From the NCBI GenBank assembly GCA_026419785.1, contig JAODTK010000478.1:186001-250000 (forward strand): a DNA stretch of 64,000 nucleotides. The letters are read 5' to 3'. Shown piece by piece: positions 34,400 through 47,440 of this stretch; position 1 is the stretch's first letter; each line of letters begins with the position of its first letter. Both the position numbers and the translations under genes were made by a program. A model generated the notes under the pieces. The model saw nothing but the letters and a program-made list of their open reading frames with translations, did no database searches and was not told the DNA's origin. Source of the DNA: Sclerodactyla briareus. Its lineage: Eukaryota; Echinodermata; Holothuroidea; Dendrochirotida; Sclerodactylidae.

Positions 34400-37140
34400 T
34401 ATATTTGCCGATAGCGATAGGAGGGTTAGGGGATTAAAATAAGGGTGCACTTCCCATGGGTACCGACCTCCCTCAACCCCCCTCTCTAGACAAATCTCTC
34501 GGTACGCCTCTGAAATGGTTGCAAAAAATGTTTCAGTACGCGGAACGTTAGGCAGTCAGTATATTACACTCTGAGAATTCAGATATGCCAGAGAATGGCT
34601 ATGACATGAACAGGGATGTTCACCTCTAATCGAATCTCGAATCCCCTAAGACCAAAGACAATGCAAAATGTATTACTTCAATGAATGTTGTATGATATAA
34701 TTCAGATGTTTCTATTTAGCTATCAGGGTAATGACGACCACCCCTCACCCAATAGAATGATAGCTAGTAAAAGATTAAAATCTTTCATTGACTATATACA
34801 GAATGGAAACTTCACTTCATCTCATGCATAAAACAGGTGAGACTACAATAAAATAACAATTCACGAGACCTAAATACAAAACTACAAAAAGACTAATACC
34901 CCCCCACGTTCTGGGCCCTGCATACTTATTTCCTACAAACCTTATTGGCAAGATAGGAATAGAGTTGGGCAAGAAACGACCGTCCATACCTCCGACTCGG
35001 CAATTTAATAACCATTCGGTTCTGTGCTTGTTCGAATGCTGTTTTAATTTTTGACTGCTGAAGGGGGGTTTCAACGACATTATTGCCCTATTTTCTTTGT
35101 ATTGTCATAGCGAGAGCTATCTGCCGATCTTAGGCCTGGGACTCGGCAAACTCTCCGCGCCTTCCCTTCCTCCCAAACCAACACGTACCTAATGATCTCG
35201 CTTGACTTATGGAATAGAGAAATGAGGTTCTTGTCTAGTCTGATGAATTGAGCTCCCGAGTAAAGAACATACTCAGTTTAGGTTCACAGATCCAGCCCAG
35301 AAGTACTGAACAATTTTACCACCCCACTCCAATTTTTCAAGTACTGGTAACTACTCCCAGACCTTTATATGAATACTTGTTCTACTCCCGTTTTCTCTAA
35401 TCTAATCGAAATGCTCTCTAATTGTGCCCACTACGGGCGGAATGACAACTAGCTCTTTTTTTCGTTGGGACACTGTTGGCTCCAACCTGTTTTCCCTTGT
35501 ACACAAATTCCGTAAAAGTGGTTACTACATTCCATCTACCCGTTTCGTCACTATTTTCCTCATAAGACCTATGATGCAACACGTGTCGGTAATCATATTT
35601 GACACTCTCAGTTACCCCTGTTACAAACCGTTGAGTAGAAAAAACCCGTATTGTAAAATTACCTTACCCGATAATGTGAGAAATATACCGATAGTGAAAC
35701 GCTCACTAGTGGTCAATTTTACTGGTTAATGTAAAAAATCTGTGAACTGTTAAATGCGACCAATGTACCGATAAGTGAGCAAAATATTTGAACAGATGAT
35801 TTAAAAACCTTTTATAAACCGATGATGTAAAATAACTGTCGATAACGCAGGCCGCCATACGAGGTTTGATCAGGCTTAAAGTTGACGGGCGCCAATACAT
35901 TTATCCATGCGAATATGGATTTTCTTTTCTTCCTAAATATCAACTCTTCGCTATCACAATAAAAACCCCGATTCGCATGGTTTTGTACCTCAAAAGACAC
36001 AGTGCTCAAAGGGGACATTTTCGGGCAGATTTGACCTACTCAAGGGGGCATCTATGGGTGCTACTACTCGCAGGTCGGATCGATGAGCCATGACTGCGTT
36101 TATTGGGGTTACAAATATAATTCTCCGTCCTTAAACTACGGCCTAGTTAGCCGTGACTTGGAAAAATGCTCCAAAATAAATTCTCGCAAATTTGATGGCA
36201 TAGATCAAATAAATTCACGGCAGAGTTTACTTGGTTTAACCTCACACCTTTGTAGAGCTTCCTGTCTAATGTATGGGCGTGGTTGTATTTGTTCTTTCCA
36301 CGACACGCGCCTATACTGAATTTACGCTGTTTGATAGAATCTGGAGATGAGCAATGATCATGTTTTTGTAACTCACTACTTCGCCTCTGTCTACGTGCAA
36401 GACTGTAAAACTGACTTTCGCGGCACCAGTCACTCTAACCTATAGCCTGGTGGGGGGGGGGAGACCCTTTTTGAAAGTGATTGCAACTGTTAGCGTTGAT
36501 CTAATTCACAATACCCTCCCATTTTGGCATCCAGGTTCCTCACCTAGAATTCATCTCAGCAGCTTCCCTGCAATTTAAAGTTAAAGTAACACAAACTGAA
36601 ATCTTACATTAACATGATGTTACGAATACAATGCAATTGCGTTTCCTTCAGTGTAGCTGCACGAGGCACATTTGTCTCTCTCTTCATATGTTACAAATGG
36701 CATGAGCTTGCTATTTGCTCTCCCCCTCCTCATAACATAACTCTCCATGTAATAACCCTCCCACACCATCCCTCTCACCGCAGTTTTTCTTTCTATTTGC
36801 CATTCGTTTTGAATAAAGTTCCTAAAAAGCCAAACACATGGCTAAACCTACACCCTTGTACCGCTACCCCCACCATGACTACCAGTCAATTTTTATTATT
36901 CATTCAGTCGACAGTCAACATTTTCTAAGGCATTTTTGTTTTTTTGTGGTCAATCGAGGCGGCACCCTGGAATCCAATAGATTAACTCCAGTTAGGGGGG
37001 GAAGTGACACAACCGTGCAATTTGATTCTTCATATCTCAATCCGATTTTCTGGATAACGGCGATTATATAATCAGCTATTTTGCGCGGCAAATTTAGAAT
37101 AACGCGATATGCCTATGGACTCGTTTTCGATCCGGTGTGC
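34400..37140. other. No recognisable gene; weak short-period repeat at 35.64-35.84 kb
   Basis: TACCCGATAATGTGA, TACCGATAGTGAAA, TACCGATAAGTGAG and ACCGATGATGTAAA words recur between 35660 and 35840 at irregular 25-60 bp spacing, and related words occur reversed at 41895-41930. Otherwise short frames only. Confidence 0.35.
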
Positions 37141-37149
37141 CGAAGCAGC

Positions 37150-39480
37150 AATCCTGGAAAATGCATCTGAATGCCAGGTCTATTCGTGCCAAAAACAAAT
37201 CACTTTTCCTTATGCACTTGTGTTATTATTGCCCAAGTAGAATGTTGTGGGCCATCACGGAAACTTGGCTGACTGGCGATCGCAGAGATGATCAAGTCAT
37301 TGCCGTTTTTCAAGAACCACTTTGCCTAACTATAAATGGCTTCATTCTCATCGTACGGGTTGGTAGGGGCGGTGGTATTGCCATTTTGATTCGTGATGGT
37401 CTCCAGATTAAACGTTAACGACATATGTATCTTCAATTCTTTTCAAAGAATACATGGACCTAACCATCTCTTCTTCTGCCACGGTCTTTTTCGCCTTGTT
37501 GGCGCTATCCAGACCCCCGCCAGCAAAAAAGAACAAGCTTACTTCCTCACTGTTCTTTGTGAATTCTCTTTCATCCTGGAAATTTTGAACTGTCGGCTCT
37601 ACCCAGCTGTTACCGACTGGGGATTTCAATATCAATGTTGATGTTGTGAATGAAGTTGTCCCTAGTATCCGGCATGGCTTACCATCAGACCACCACTATG
37701 CAATCAAGTGTCGTCATAACATCCCTGCCGTCCTGGACCGTGCTCGAAGCAAATAACGGCCCGTGCACCACATAATATCAGCATTGATGACTGTTCGCAT
37801 CACATCAGACCTTCGCTTTCGCTCATGCCTCCTGCTCTTGACCTCGATCCTCCCTTGGTCCGTGAAATATAACAACATCCTGACTAGTGCATTCCGACAG
37901 CCATGCGCCATTGGTGCATAGAACTGTCATTCTTTCGTCGCCTCATGCTCCTTGGTCATTTTCTTATACTCTCCGTGTTTCCAAGAGAGAGAGCGGCGTC
38001 GTCTTGAACGCAAGTGGTTGCAGTCCCAGACTTGCTGTAGATAAGGGAATTTATATGAAACATTGTTCAGTACAAAAGCCTCCTTGCTATGTTGAATCCG
38101 ACTATCACAACTGATCTTATCTCACAGTCCGCTCAAAAGACCCTTTTTCGTGTCATCATTAAACTCCTCACGTCTCCTAAGGCACAAAGATCGTTGCCTG
38201 TCCATGATGAGCTGAGGATTTGGCAAAGTGGCCATTCTCCTGAATTGCCTTGGCAGTGCCTTGGAAAAACTTTACAACAGTATGACAACTCTAATACTTG
38301 CGTGTGTGTGTTCCCGTGGATCTCTCCAGGCATTTGACAACCATCACACAACATCCTGCTCGGTAAACTAGCCATTACGGGATAAGGGGAACACCCTGAA
38401 ATTTTTAGTGGATGTTTATATAACTAATCGCCCACCCAGTTACCCCGCATACAAAGGTGCACACTCTCATCTTGCCAAAAACATCCAATGTGGTGTGCCA
38501 CAAGGTTCAACATTTTAGGTCTTTTTGCTTTTTTTATATCCTATACATCAATGATATCTGCCATGTTTCAAAAATGGCTGATATTACTCTAATTTGAACT
38601 ATTTGGCTGATGATACTAATAATTTTTTGTAAATCCGTGAAGATGCGAACTCATTAAAAAAAACATAATACCATATCATCTGAGCTTGTAAGTTATTGAT
38701 GGTTTGCAAAAAGCAATAATTTTGTCTCTCAAGACATTGGAAGACTAACTATCTTGTTTTCAATCGCTGTAGAAATTTTTAAACTGGACTAAGATAGTAC
38801 TAGAGTGGCATGTTTTTGAAACCAGTCATCACGACTGAAGTTTTTTGGGCGTAGTTATCGACTGTAGCTTATACCTGGAGGAGCAAAATCTCATAGTGTG
38901 CGATAAAACGCCCCTACGACGCGGCCTGAATTTTATCGAAACTTAAGCATTTTCTGCCACAGTATATATTGAAGATTATTTACCAAACTCTGAATATCGC
39001 ACCGCAGATTTCTTACTTGCTGTACTATCTGGTCTGGTAACTTGTGATGCCAAATTTTCATTTCCCTTTCAATATGCTACAGAAAAAAAAGCTATATCAC
39101 GACATTTTCACATGTCGGAATCACGTGAACCATACCATCCCCCTCTTTAAAAGTCTTGAGCTACTACTAAAATAGAAGATATTTTCCGACTAGATACCGC
39201 CACTGGGTCGCTTATAAGATATGGCAACGGATTTGCACCCGCTGCTTTCATAATTATTTAACTAGAAAATGCTGAAATTCACCACTAAATACAAGGCAAA
39301 CAAACCGACAATGCCCATTTCTTACAATCAATAACGTCTGTAGGTATGTTTAACAAAACAATAAACCCGAGAATCCGTGCGGCCAAAATATGGAAATCAC
39401 TTACAGTGGAAAAACAAATAAATTAACCAGTAGATCATTTAGAAATACCCTTAATAAGTGAATCCCTTGAAACATACTGA
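37150..39480 (+). pseudogene. CR1-like LINE ORF2: endonuclease and reverse transcriptase
   Basis: The endonuclease starts with LNARSIR (37167-37187), then ITETWL (37254-37271), a VGRGGGIAIL block (about 37351-37385), GDFNIN (37620-37637) and SDHHYAIKC (37685-37711). RT: motif A AFD (38330-38338) then ILLGKL, KFLVDVYITNRP (about 38403-38435), GVPQGST (38493-38513), YIND (about 38543-38554) and LADDT (38602-38616). The tail has LPQYILKIIYQTL (about 38955-38993), KIEDIFRLDTAT (about 39173-39208), RIRAAKIWKSL (about 39372-39402) and a stop at 39478-39480. Order and motifs are those of CR1/L2-group LINEs. It would nick DNA and copy its RNA at the target. There are many single-base indels. No ORF1 is recognised upstream. 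A second LINE follows. Confidence 0.8.
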
Positions 39481-39879
39481 TAAGCATTATACGACATTTG
39501 GGTTTATTAGGAATTGATACAGTGAGTTTGGTGGATGATGTTTTATCTATATCTATTATTCACACTATGTTGTGTAATACTCTCATTTTCCTACTTTACT
39601 ACTTTTTCTTCTTTCTCTTACTGGGAGTTCCCTCTTTTGTTACGCTACCACAAGCTTTTGTAGGAGACTTCCTTCACATTGGTATATGCTTGTGAGAAAC
39701 AAAAAATAAATAATCAATATCAAATAACTCTCTCCATGATTTTTCTGCAGTAATGTCGGACACTCCGTAATGGTCTGAATCCTGTTTCTACACCGCTCCT
39801 CCCTATGACCGCTACTGAGTCTTGTATGAACAGCTTTAACTATTTTTCTGTGGTTTCTGAGATGAGGTCTCCGCATCAT

Positions 39880-41530
39880 CAAGCGCTCCACTATCAAGTC
39901 CGGCTCTTGGATACTCTACCTCCAACTTTCTCAATCGTTTCTTCACCTTGTTCTTCCCTATTACTAGGATCGTAAAACCCCCAACTCCCTTTGTCGTCCG
40001 TGTCCTTCCATCTCACTTGGAGCATGCGTGTCCTCCGCTGCTGAAGAAACCAGCTTGGAATGCTGAGAGCTTCGCCAAGTACGCCCGATTTCAAACCTAA
40101 TTTTCTTGGAGGGTTATTGAAAGAGTGGCTTTCGATCAGCTGCAACGTTTCTTTGTTGAGAACCAGCTTCATGCCCCTATGCGTCGGCTTCCCGTCCTTT
40201 TCATAGCCCCGAAACTGCACTGCTTCGTGTACAGCCACGACGTCTTATTGCTCTTGTAGGCTCACGAATCTCTTGGTTCTGCCGATTTTAGTGCTTCATT
40301 CGACACCATAGACCATTCTCAGCTGATCATCGCCTTGCGAGAGAATACGGTATTACGGTAAGGCGCTTGAGTGGTTAGCTAGCTACTTGTGCGGTCGCTC
40401 AGTCTGTTACTATAGATAATACTTGCTCCCTTCCTACCCTTCCTTGATTGGGTGTCCCTCAGGATCTGTCTTTGGCCTATGCGTTCATACTCGTCAGTGC
40501 TCCCTACAAGCATTGTTGCATCCCACGGTATCCATCTGTCGCCTATTCTGACGACACCAGCTCTATCTGACATTCGACCCTCTGATCGTGCAGTCGCTGT
40601 GAATCCTATGGAACATTGCACCGACATAGATCCTGGTGCGTTCCAAATGCTTTTGGCTGAATACAAGAAAGACAGATTTGTTTACTTTTTCTTCACACTT
40701 CAGTAGTTCTCCTTGGCGTCCCCCCATCAATGTCGCAACTCTGTCATGACTGTATCTCAAGCTCGCAATTTAGGAATAATCATGGCCTCTTCTTTGAAAA
40801 TGTCTAGTCCTGTGCAAACCCTGTGTAAAGCTGTTCTGCACGCAATTAAATGATAGAACATTGTCAGTACCTAGATCAGGAGACACCACCATGGATCCCT
40901 GCCTTGTCACATCCTAGGCGGGGAATGCTTGTAATCTTGTTTTGGCCTCCTGAAACCGCATTACGAGCTTCAGCGAGTCGCAAAGCATTGTGCTGACTTG
41001 TTCTCTGTGTTCCTCGGTTGGCATATCACTCCATGATCGGCAGGCTTCACTGGCTCCCTATAAGGCAGAGCATTGCTTTTAAAAAATTCGTCTACTCACT
41101 TCAAAGCTGTCAACTGTTGGCTCATGATTCATCTCAGAGTTGTTCAGCTGAATGCCTTCTAAGAGCTTAAGGTCAGCTCTAAGCATCGTCTCAAATTCAT
41201 GGCACGCTCTTCCACCAAGTTCTATGGGGATTCGTTCGTGTGCTTCCTGCGATGTTCCTCACTCTGGAATGCTCTCCCAACACTATATTCGTCTGCCCCG
41301 AAGTGATACTGTCAAGTCTCATCTTTAAAACGTCCGCTTCACCAGCTTATATGTCTGACTAATCTTTTGTTCTGTCTTGTTGTGTGTTTCTCCCTTGTTT
41401 TGTCTCATCTGTTCTTCCGTGTCTTTGGTTTCATATTATGTGGCCTATTCGCCTTCCGTTGTTTATAGCTGTAAAGCGCCTAAAGGCTTTGAGGCGCTCG
41501 ATCAAGTCCCCATTATTATTATTATATGTC
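39880..41530 (+). pseudogene. Second CR1/L2-like LINE: reverse transcriptase, 3' hairpin and ATT tail
   Basis: It begins with a connector block (TLPPTF-NRFFT at about 39911-39945), then FKPNFLGGLLKEW (about 40091-40130), the SFDTIDHS palm motif (40296-40319), YGI-GKALEWLASYLCGRS (about 40346-40402), a GCPSGSV block (40450-40470) equivalent to GVPQGSV, and YSDDT (40544-40558), the catalytic core. The C-terminal part has a RNLGIIM-SSLKMSS block (about 40769-40803), LHWLPIRQ (41045-41066) and a LWNALP-like LECSPNT stretch (about 41262-41280). The 3' end carries a hairpin and an ATT tract (41512-41527). Endonuclease is missing, so it is 5'-truncated, with about 20 indels. Minus-strand frames over 39640-40238 are by-products. 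Confidence 0.78.
41475..41498 (+). other. LINE 3'-terminal hairpin
   Basis: AGCGCCT (41475-41481) pairs with AGGCGCT (41492-41498), 14 bp before the ATT tail. Its position and stem length match the hairpin at 23246-23269 of another LINE end. Confidence 0.55.
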
Positions 41531-41534
41531 TGCC

Positions 41535-42555
41535 AGGAGTAGTCTATCTTAGTTTCAGATGAAATTTAAAAATAACGTTGCTCAAACAGATCGGATTTTT
41601 TAGTAAAAACCCATTCCGAATCGGAGAATATCATATCGAAGATTGGGTATCTTTCATCACAGGAACTTCAAATTCGGACTCGGACTCGGGATACGGGGAT
41701 GAATAACCGCTTAAGAGCAAAATTGTAAAAATCAGCCATTTTTGTCCGCCATTTCATTTTTTAGTCCTTTCTTGAATGAACGAAAATACATATTCGTGTA
41801 GGCGATATCTATTGTGAAACTCCAGAACAATCAGACCTTTATGGCTGAGTCGTGACTGGGAGGAAAAAGAGTTTCTCATGATCGGGATATATGTTTTTTA
41901 CCTTATCGGTTCAAGATTTTTTACATATCGGTTGAACACTGACCCCCCACTGTAAAATGTGTGTGTGTCCAGGTGACGCCCAGATGCAAACACGATTAGT
42001 TGGTTAGTGTAGTGAAAGCTGTCTAGTGAAGACGAAACCTCCTGAAGAGACTGACGCCCAAAAATACCAAGAGCAAAGAATAACCCAGATACCTAAAGAA
42101 TTCGCCACAGTTCTTCAAAAATGAAAGACAGTTCGTGAGACGCATTTACAATCTGAGACAGAACAGCATCTTCGAGGAGGACTGTTCCACTCATAATAAA
42201 CTCTGGAGGAGAACAATTGTACAATGTCAAATCTGCGCGTGTCACGAAGCTTGACGCAAGACCCAATATTGATGGTAAACTTTGGAAAACCCAAACTCGC
42301 CAGCTGCCTAAACAGCCCGCCAACAACTTTTTCAAGGCGGAACAAGTGTCGTCAATCAAGCCAAGAATCCAAAGACTATCCTCGCAGATTCAGTCCGCTG
42401 TTTAGAGAGTTCAGTGAGAAGAAGAAGAAAGATTGACACCGACAATTTTCTGAATTCACAGAAATATTGTCGCTCCCATTCAACTTGGAAGAAGCGTCGC
42501 GATGTGGAAAGCAACATGTATAACTTTGAACTTATCGGTATGAGGGAAACATTTG
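41535..42555. other. No firm gene; probable 3' continuation of the opposing LINE
   Basis: Minus frames at 42093-42359 and 42115-42345 continue downstream of the reverse transcriptase fragment at 42.6-43.2 kb and may be its tail, but I do not see C-terminal LINE motifs. A (GT)n run lies at about 41959-41970. Confidence 0.3.
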
Positions 42556-42559
42556 TAAA

Positions 42560-43190
42560 TCGATAAGACCATGTGGAGATATAAAAGGATCCCTTCGAAC
42601 AATTGCAAATCTTCGTTCGGAGCAAACCTCCCATACAAACTGGTATAATCCGCAAATTGTCAAACTTTGAAAATCCACCGAAACTTCAAGATCGCCCAAT
42701 ATACGCCAGGAAAAGTATTGGCCCACGAACCGATCCTTGAGGAAAACACCCACTGGGGACCTTTGCCAAGGGGACGAAAAAGCCAAGTGACGACAAAGGG
42801 TTGTTCCTGTGAGATAGCCACTGACGAATTACTCAAGGACAGTTCCCCTTAATGCCAAAACTTAGCAAGATCCCGAATTAGGACTCGCTCTTCAAAAAAA
42901 TGACAAATATGATCCCGAGAATGGATTCCAAACCTTGCAGTACAACCTACTTTGACTTCACGTCCTGTACTTACAAGGCAGAGACCAGTTGCCTTTCTAA
43001 AAAAAAATAGTGGAGAAACATTGCTTCTCCATCATCGAACAACACCTTTTGCCAGGTTTCCTTGAGAAGAATAGCTGATGGAACAGGGAATAAAACCAAC
43101 TGGTCAGCAGAAGGATTTAACATAAGGGGGTGTACACTCGTCCAAACCAGCAGCTTTACCACTTTTGAGGCGAACATACGTGATACAATA
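42560..43190 (-). pseudogene. Non-LTR reverse transcriptase fragment
   Basis: On the minus strand, frames in relay give SGKAAGLDECTP (about 43165-43130), then ETWQK, FFKKGNWSLP-KYR (about 43015-42965) matching the usual IFKKG...NYRP block, and CK-WNP. Then come FPQGSVRGPILFLAYI (42753-42706), the RT motif-B region, and QFADYTSLYG (about 42663-42634), the catalytic FADDT region with one aspartate read as tyrosine. The spacing between the NYRP-like and PQGSV blocks is too short, so the palm motif A segment is deleted. It faces the two plus-strand LINEs upstream. Confidence 0.6.
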
Positions 43191-43194
43191 GTTT

Positions 43195-46100
43195 CTTATT
43201 GAGGTCACACCAAACCACAATGTCGTGAAAATAGCCAAGTTCCCCGAGTGGATGCCCGACGGAATAGTTATTACGACACGTTGGCATCTCCTGACTATCG
43301 CTGGTTGTGGTACCGGAATCAGAACAGAATCAATGCGATCACTTGAAGTTGTTCCCCATAACGCACGAGGATTACCTTCATGTAAGAGGCCGCCTCTCGA
43401 ATGCGAAAAAAAGACCTGTTTAACATGTCTATCGCTAATAGATTCCTTGCCCGGCTAGTACCACTGCGGAAAAAGATCATACTTCCACAGAAACACGCGC
43501 GTCCAAACCTTCATGCCTGCCCAGAGCTCTCAACTCCAACCACCTGGTTGTGAGGCCGCAAACCATGGGGGTTTGGGGGGGATCGGTGGGACACAACTAT
43601 TCGCTCTTAGAGTAGACCTAGCTTGCAGCCAGGAACACTCTTTGAATCGGGATCTAGGGACATCATGGCAGTACCCCGGAAGTTATTAGTTCCATCCGAC
43701 AACACCACTCTTCGTCCCCCAATTCATGTTTAACCCGCATAATGTTCTCACACTTGAAACTCAGAAAGGCAGAACGCGTATCCACGTGACTAAACTCCAC
43801 GATCAACATATCGGGGCAATCGAATCCCCAACCAGCAATCACTTCGCTTATACCTATTCTTCCCCAAAGGCACCCATAACTACCACTCACCTTGCATGAA
43901 ACCTCCGGCTCTAGCTGCCTTCATTTCCATACACACTCACAGCCGGCCCACCATTTGACTGGACACCTGCAAGGACTCATACTACCACCAGCACACTAAA
44001 CTATTCCTAGTAGCAAGGCAGGGGATAAACAGCAACCCTCCGTGGTATTACATACGCCGACTCTAAACTCAGCCCCTCATTCCCACGCTTCCATCACACG
44101 TCTCCAGTTCCGCTGGACATGACACAATTCCTGCACCTATGCACAAAATCATCCGTTTTGTCTCTGATATTCACCCCTTTTGAAGCTCAGTCCCGAACGG
44201 GGATAGGCTCCCCACATCTCACAGCTCAAAGAGAAGAGAAAAACGGATTGCCCTCATTGTGCAAGCCAGGCACCGAATAGACCACAGCAGAGAGAGAGGG
44301 GGCGGGGGGGGGGGAACAATAACGCCAATATTCCCCCAAAAGCATTCAATACTTTCTATTAGACCTCCGGTCGCACTGTCATACAAATATACAATTAGCA
44401 CACTGATGAAAGAGAGAAAACTAAAATACACAGCGAATACGGAGCGATGGAAAATACATTACAGAGCAAGCACACTGACTAACCAATAATAGTAAAAATA
44501 ACGTACCACGTGGCCCACGGAGCGAAACAGAAGGAAAAAACGACGGCACAATATGCCTACACAAATACATTGAGACACCTCAACTCTCGTACCCACGACA
44601 TGCTACACACCGAGAAAGGTGAAGGCCACTGGCCAGCAGAACAGCTATATTCAAACTCAGGTATGGAAGACAGAGAATCCAGGCCTAGTTAGGGGGGGAA
44701 ACCAAGTGGCCTAGAACAAAAAGGGCCCAAAAAGGACAAACAACTTAGTTTTAAAAGGGGACTCCGAACAGAGCCAAAAACCAGAAATACGAACTGACAG
44801 GTCCGAGTTGAATACGTCTAGTTACATGTTCCCCTTTGATCCTGGGGGTCAGGTTCAGAGGTTATTTCAGGACAAGTCTTGACTTTTTGTGAAAACCATT
44901 GGTTAGTTAGAATGCTTGGCATGAACAAGTTAAAATTCAGTGTTACCTTGTGTGAAGTAGGTTTCACCGATGGGTGGGTGCTCACTAACGATTATTCGCA
45001 TATTCAGTCATGATACGCAGGTAAAACTAAGTGTGCTTAAGCATCGTTTCAAATGTCGGCAATCTAAAGTCATCTATTTTACTGCTTAGCGTTTAACGCG
45101 CCGACAGCGATTATATGTTAAGAAGGCGAAGGGAGAGGAGGGCTGTCAGAGTCTAAAGGAAGTGGTGGCTCGGAAGTGGGGACGAGAACTATATTTCTAC
45201 GACACATGTGGCAGAGCTAGCGGTGGAAGACTTCCCCTGCCTAAAGTTGCTTTCAAGATGGGTTACCCAGAGCACTCCGAACGAACTTTCTCCAATATCA
45301 TCTATATATACAATCGGGAACTGGCTTATAATGGAACCCACCGTAGCCAGTGATATTCAAAGTCTGATATCGGCTGTTTCGACCACCAAAGCTTGTTCGG
45401 CTAACAAACGCGGCGACCAATCGATAAGTCGTCACACCCAAAAATGGCTGATTGGTGTAATGTTGCATTTTGCCTTTGGTGGTGTACCAAGTTTCGTTTT
45501 TGTATTTTGAGGAAAAATAATACATGAATCTACATAATTTTGGTGAAAACACATGGATATCTTTAAGTATTCTGATCAACACGGATACTTATTTCTCACA
45601 CTAGACCGTGACATTGTTCATCCAGCAGCGTATCTTTAAGTTGAGGAGAAATATTCAATTTCAGTTGCACATCTGCTGATGCGGCTGCGACACCGACGCC
45701 GATGTCTCGAAAGTTGAACATGTCCGAAAACTGTCCGCTACGCGCTGATGCGGGTGCGATGCCGAATGGTGCCCCAGCCTTTTGAAAAATGTTTATCTTG
45801 AAGCTCTCCTACCGAATCATCCCGACGACTCCCTGCCTGATGCATAGGGTAGAAGTCGGCGGTTAGATACGGCAAGTGAGGGCACGCCATCTCCAGAGCG
45901 TTGTCAAACACCACAGGCGTAGCCGCTTCCTGGACTGAAATAAATGAATTGTGAATCGGGGCATTACAAAATAATAACGTTTACTAGTCACCTCCACGGC
46001 GGCCTTCCCGCGCGTCGGGAAAGCACCAAGTTACCATACCGCCGTTGGAACAGATCTTATCTTTGTTCACTAGTCGACACTGATTCTTCGCGTGCCCTCC

Positions 46101-47320
46101 AACTTGAAATGGTTATGCGAGTTAATTTCGCTACAGTATATATTTTTTGGCGTGTTCTCCTAACTGTGTTTATTCACGGGCAATAATACTTAAAACAGGA
46201 TCATGTTTATGAACTGGAAGCCATTGTAACATGTTTTTGGACTGTCTTTTTCATTTTTTTTGCCCTCATTGCCGAGCTAGGCACGCTCAAGCCGCGTTGG
46301 GGATTTGCCATCTCTGTTCATGTCGCACTTGAACCCCGGGCTCAAAGAGGGTGGACTGTTCTATCTTCAACCTCTCCGTTGGCTCCTGTTATTCGAATCT
46401 ACAGTCTTCTACATCCATATCGTAATCATAGATGGACTAGTCGTCCGTTTCCATACAAAACACCGACAACGCAAAACCGGACCTAAGAATGACTATTATA
46501 AATGGCGTGCGATTGGCCACTTTACCGATCATCTTAATAGCAGTTTAACGAGGATCTGATTATAGAATGAATTCACTATCCGTGATCCGCTCTATTTTCG
46601 ATTCTTCTCATTCTTCGCGTAGTACGAATGTGCAAGAAGTCGGTTTTCGACAAATCGCGGTTTGAAGAACATTTAGGATTTTCGAGATAAGCTATGATAC
46701 TTCCTCGTGTGTGGGATCCAAGTGTAAGAAAACCGATTTATCTATCACGTACGTTTTGGCAAGTATGTACGATTTTTCAGACAACACTCCACTCATCACT
46801 AAAACTTACGCGAATGTGTGTTTTCCATTGCTTCCGCACGACTATAGTATAAATATATAGACGTGTCATTCACTTTGCATTGCGTATCCCGTATTCGTGT
46901 CACTATGGCGAAATGGGGTGGAAATGACGTTTGAGACAGCAGACTCGTCATCCTTATAGTCACCTATTCGTCATCTTAGGCGAAAAAGGAATTGCGCTAT
47001 TGGAAAACCAATATAAATTATGCGCATTGACACAGAACATTCACGATTCTGTATTCGTCACTTGAATCACTTCGTGAAATGGAATTTGCACACAAGGTAT
47101 CCGTCAAGAAAACGTTGTGAATAACGAATGTGAATTGAAAACGATTGTGATGGCTCTTGGACTTCGAGACCACGCCATTAGGTTCTACGCCTCAATAGTA
47201 GATAGGATATCCATATGCAGACCGGAAAATGAACCTATGCAGATCTTCAGTAGACGCGAAACAGTGACGAATTGGTTCCGGGAAGTGAAAGTCTTGCGAT
47301 GGTTGAGCGCAACCCGCGTC
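43195..47320. other. No recognisable gene
   Basis: Short frames only (up to 100 codons) on both strands. The first part may contain the decayed 5' half of the opposing LINE, but no endonuclease motif was recognised. A G-run follows GAGAGAGAGG at about 44290-44314. A 7-bp-stem hairpin (TTCCCGCGCGTCGGGAA) lies at about 46006-46022. Confidence 0.35.
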
Positions 47321-47326
47321 GTTATC

Positions 47327-47412
47327 TTATTATTATTATTATATTATTATTATTATTATATTATTATTATTATTTTTTTTACTTTTTTTTATTATTTTAT
47401 ATTATTTTATAT
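47327..47412. repeat. (ATT)n microsatellite
   Basis: Nearly pure TAT/TTA repeats with a T-rich interruption, directly before the 320 bp tandem array. It may be the tail of a LINE insertion, as in other ATT tracts here, but no LINE body is recognised upstream. Confidence 0.8.
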
Positions 47413-47440
47413 GTAGTGTTTGTGCGTAAGACACGCCAGC

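Noticed and set aside
33716..34437. Three Ser/Leu/Phe-rich plus frames as membrane proteins
   Set aside because: They arise from the pyrimidine tract, which contains few stop codons in any frame.
39640..40238. Two minus-strand frames (85 and 114 codons) resembling a polyprotein piece
   Set aside because: The plus strand of the same bases reads as the start of the second CR1/L2-like reverse transcriptase, which explains them.
42667..42852. Plus-strand frame thought to resemble a PRDM SET domain
   Set aside because: Only a few residues fit, whereas the minus strand gives a clear reverse transcriptase block at the same place.
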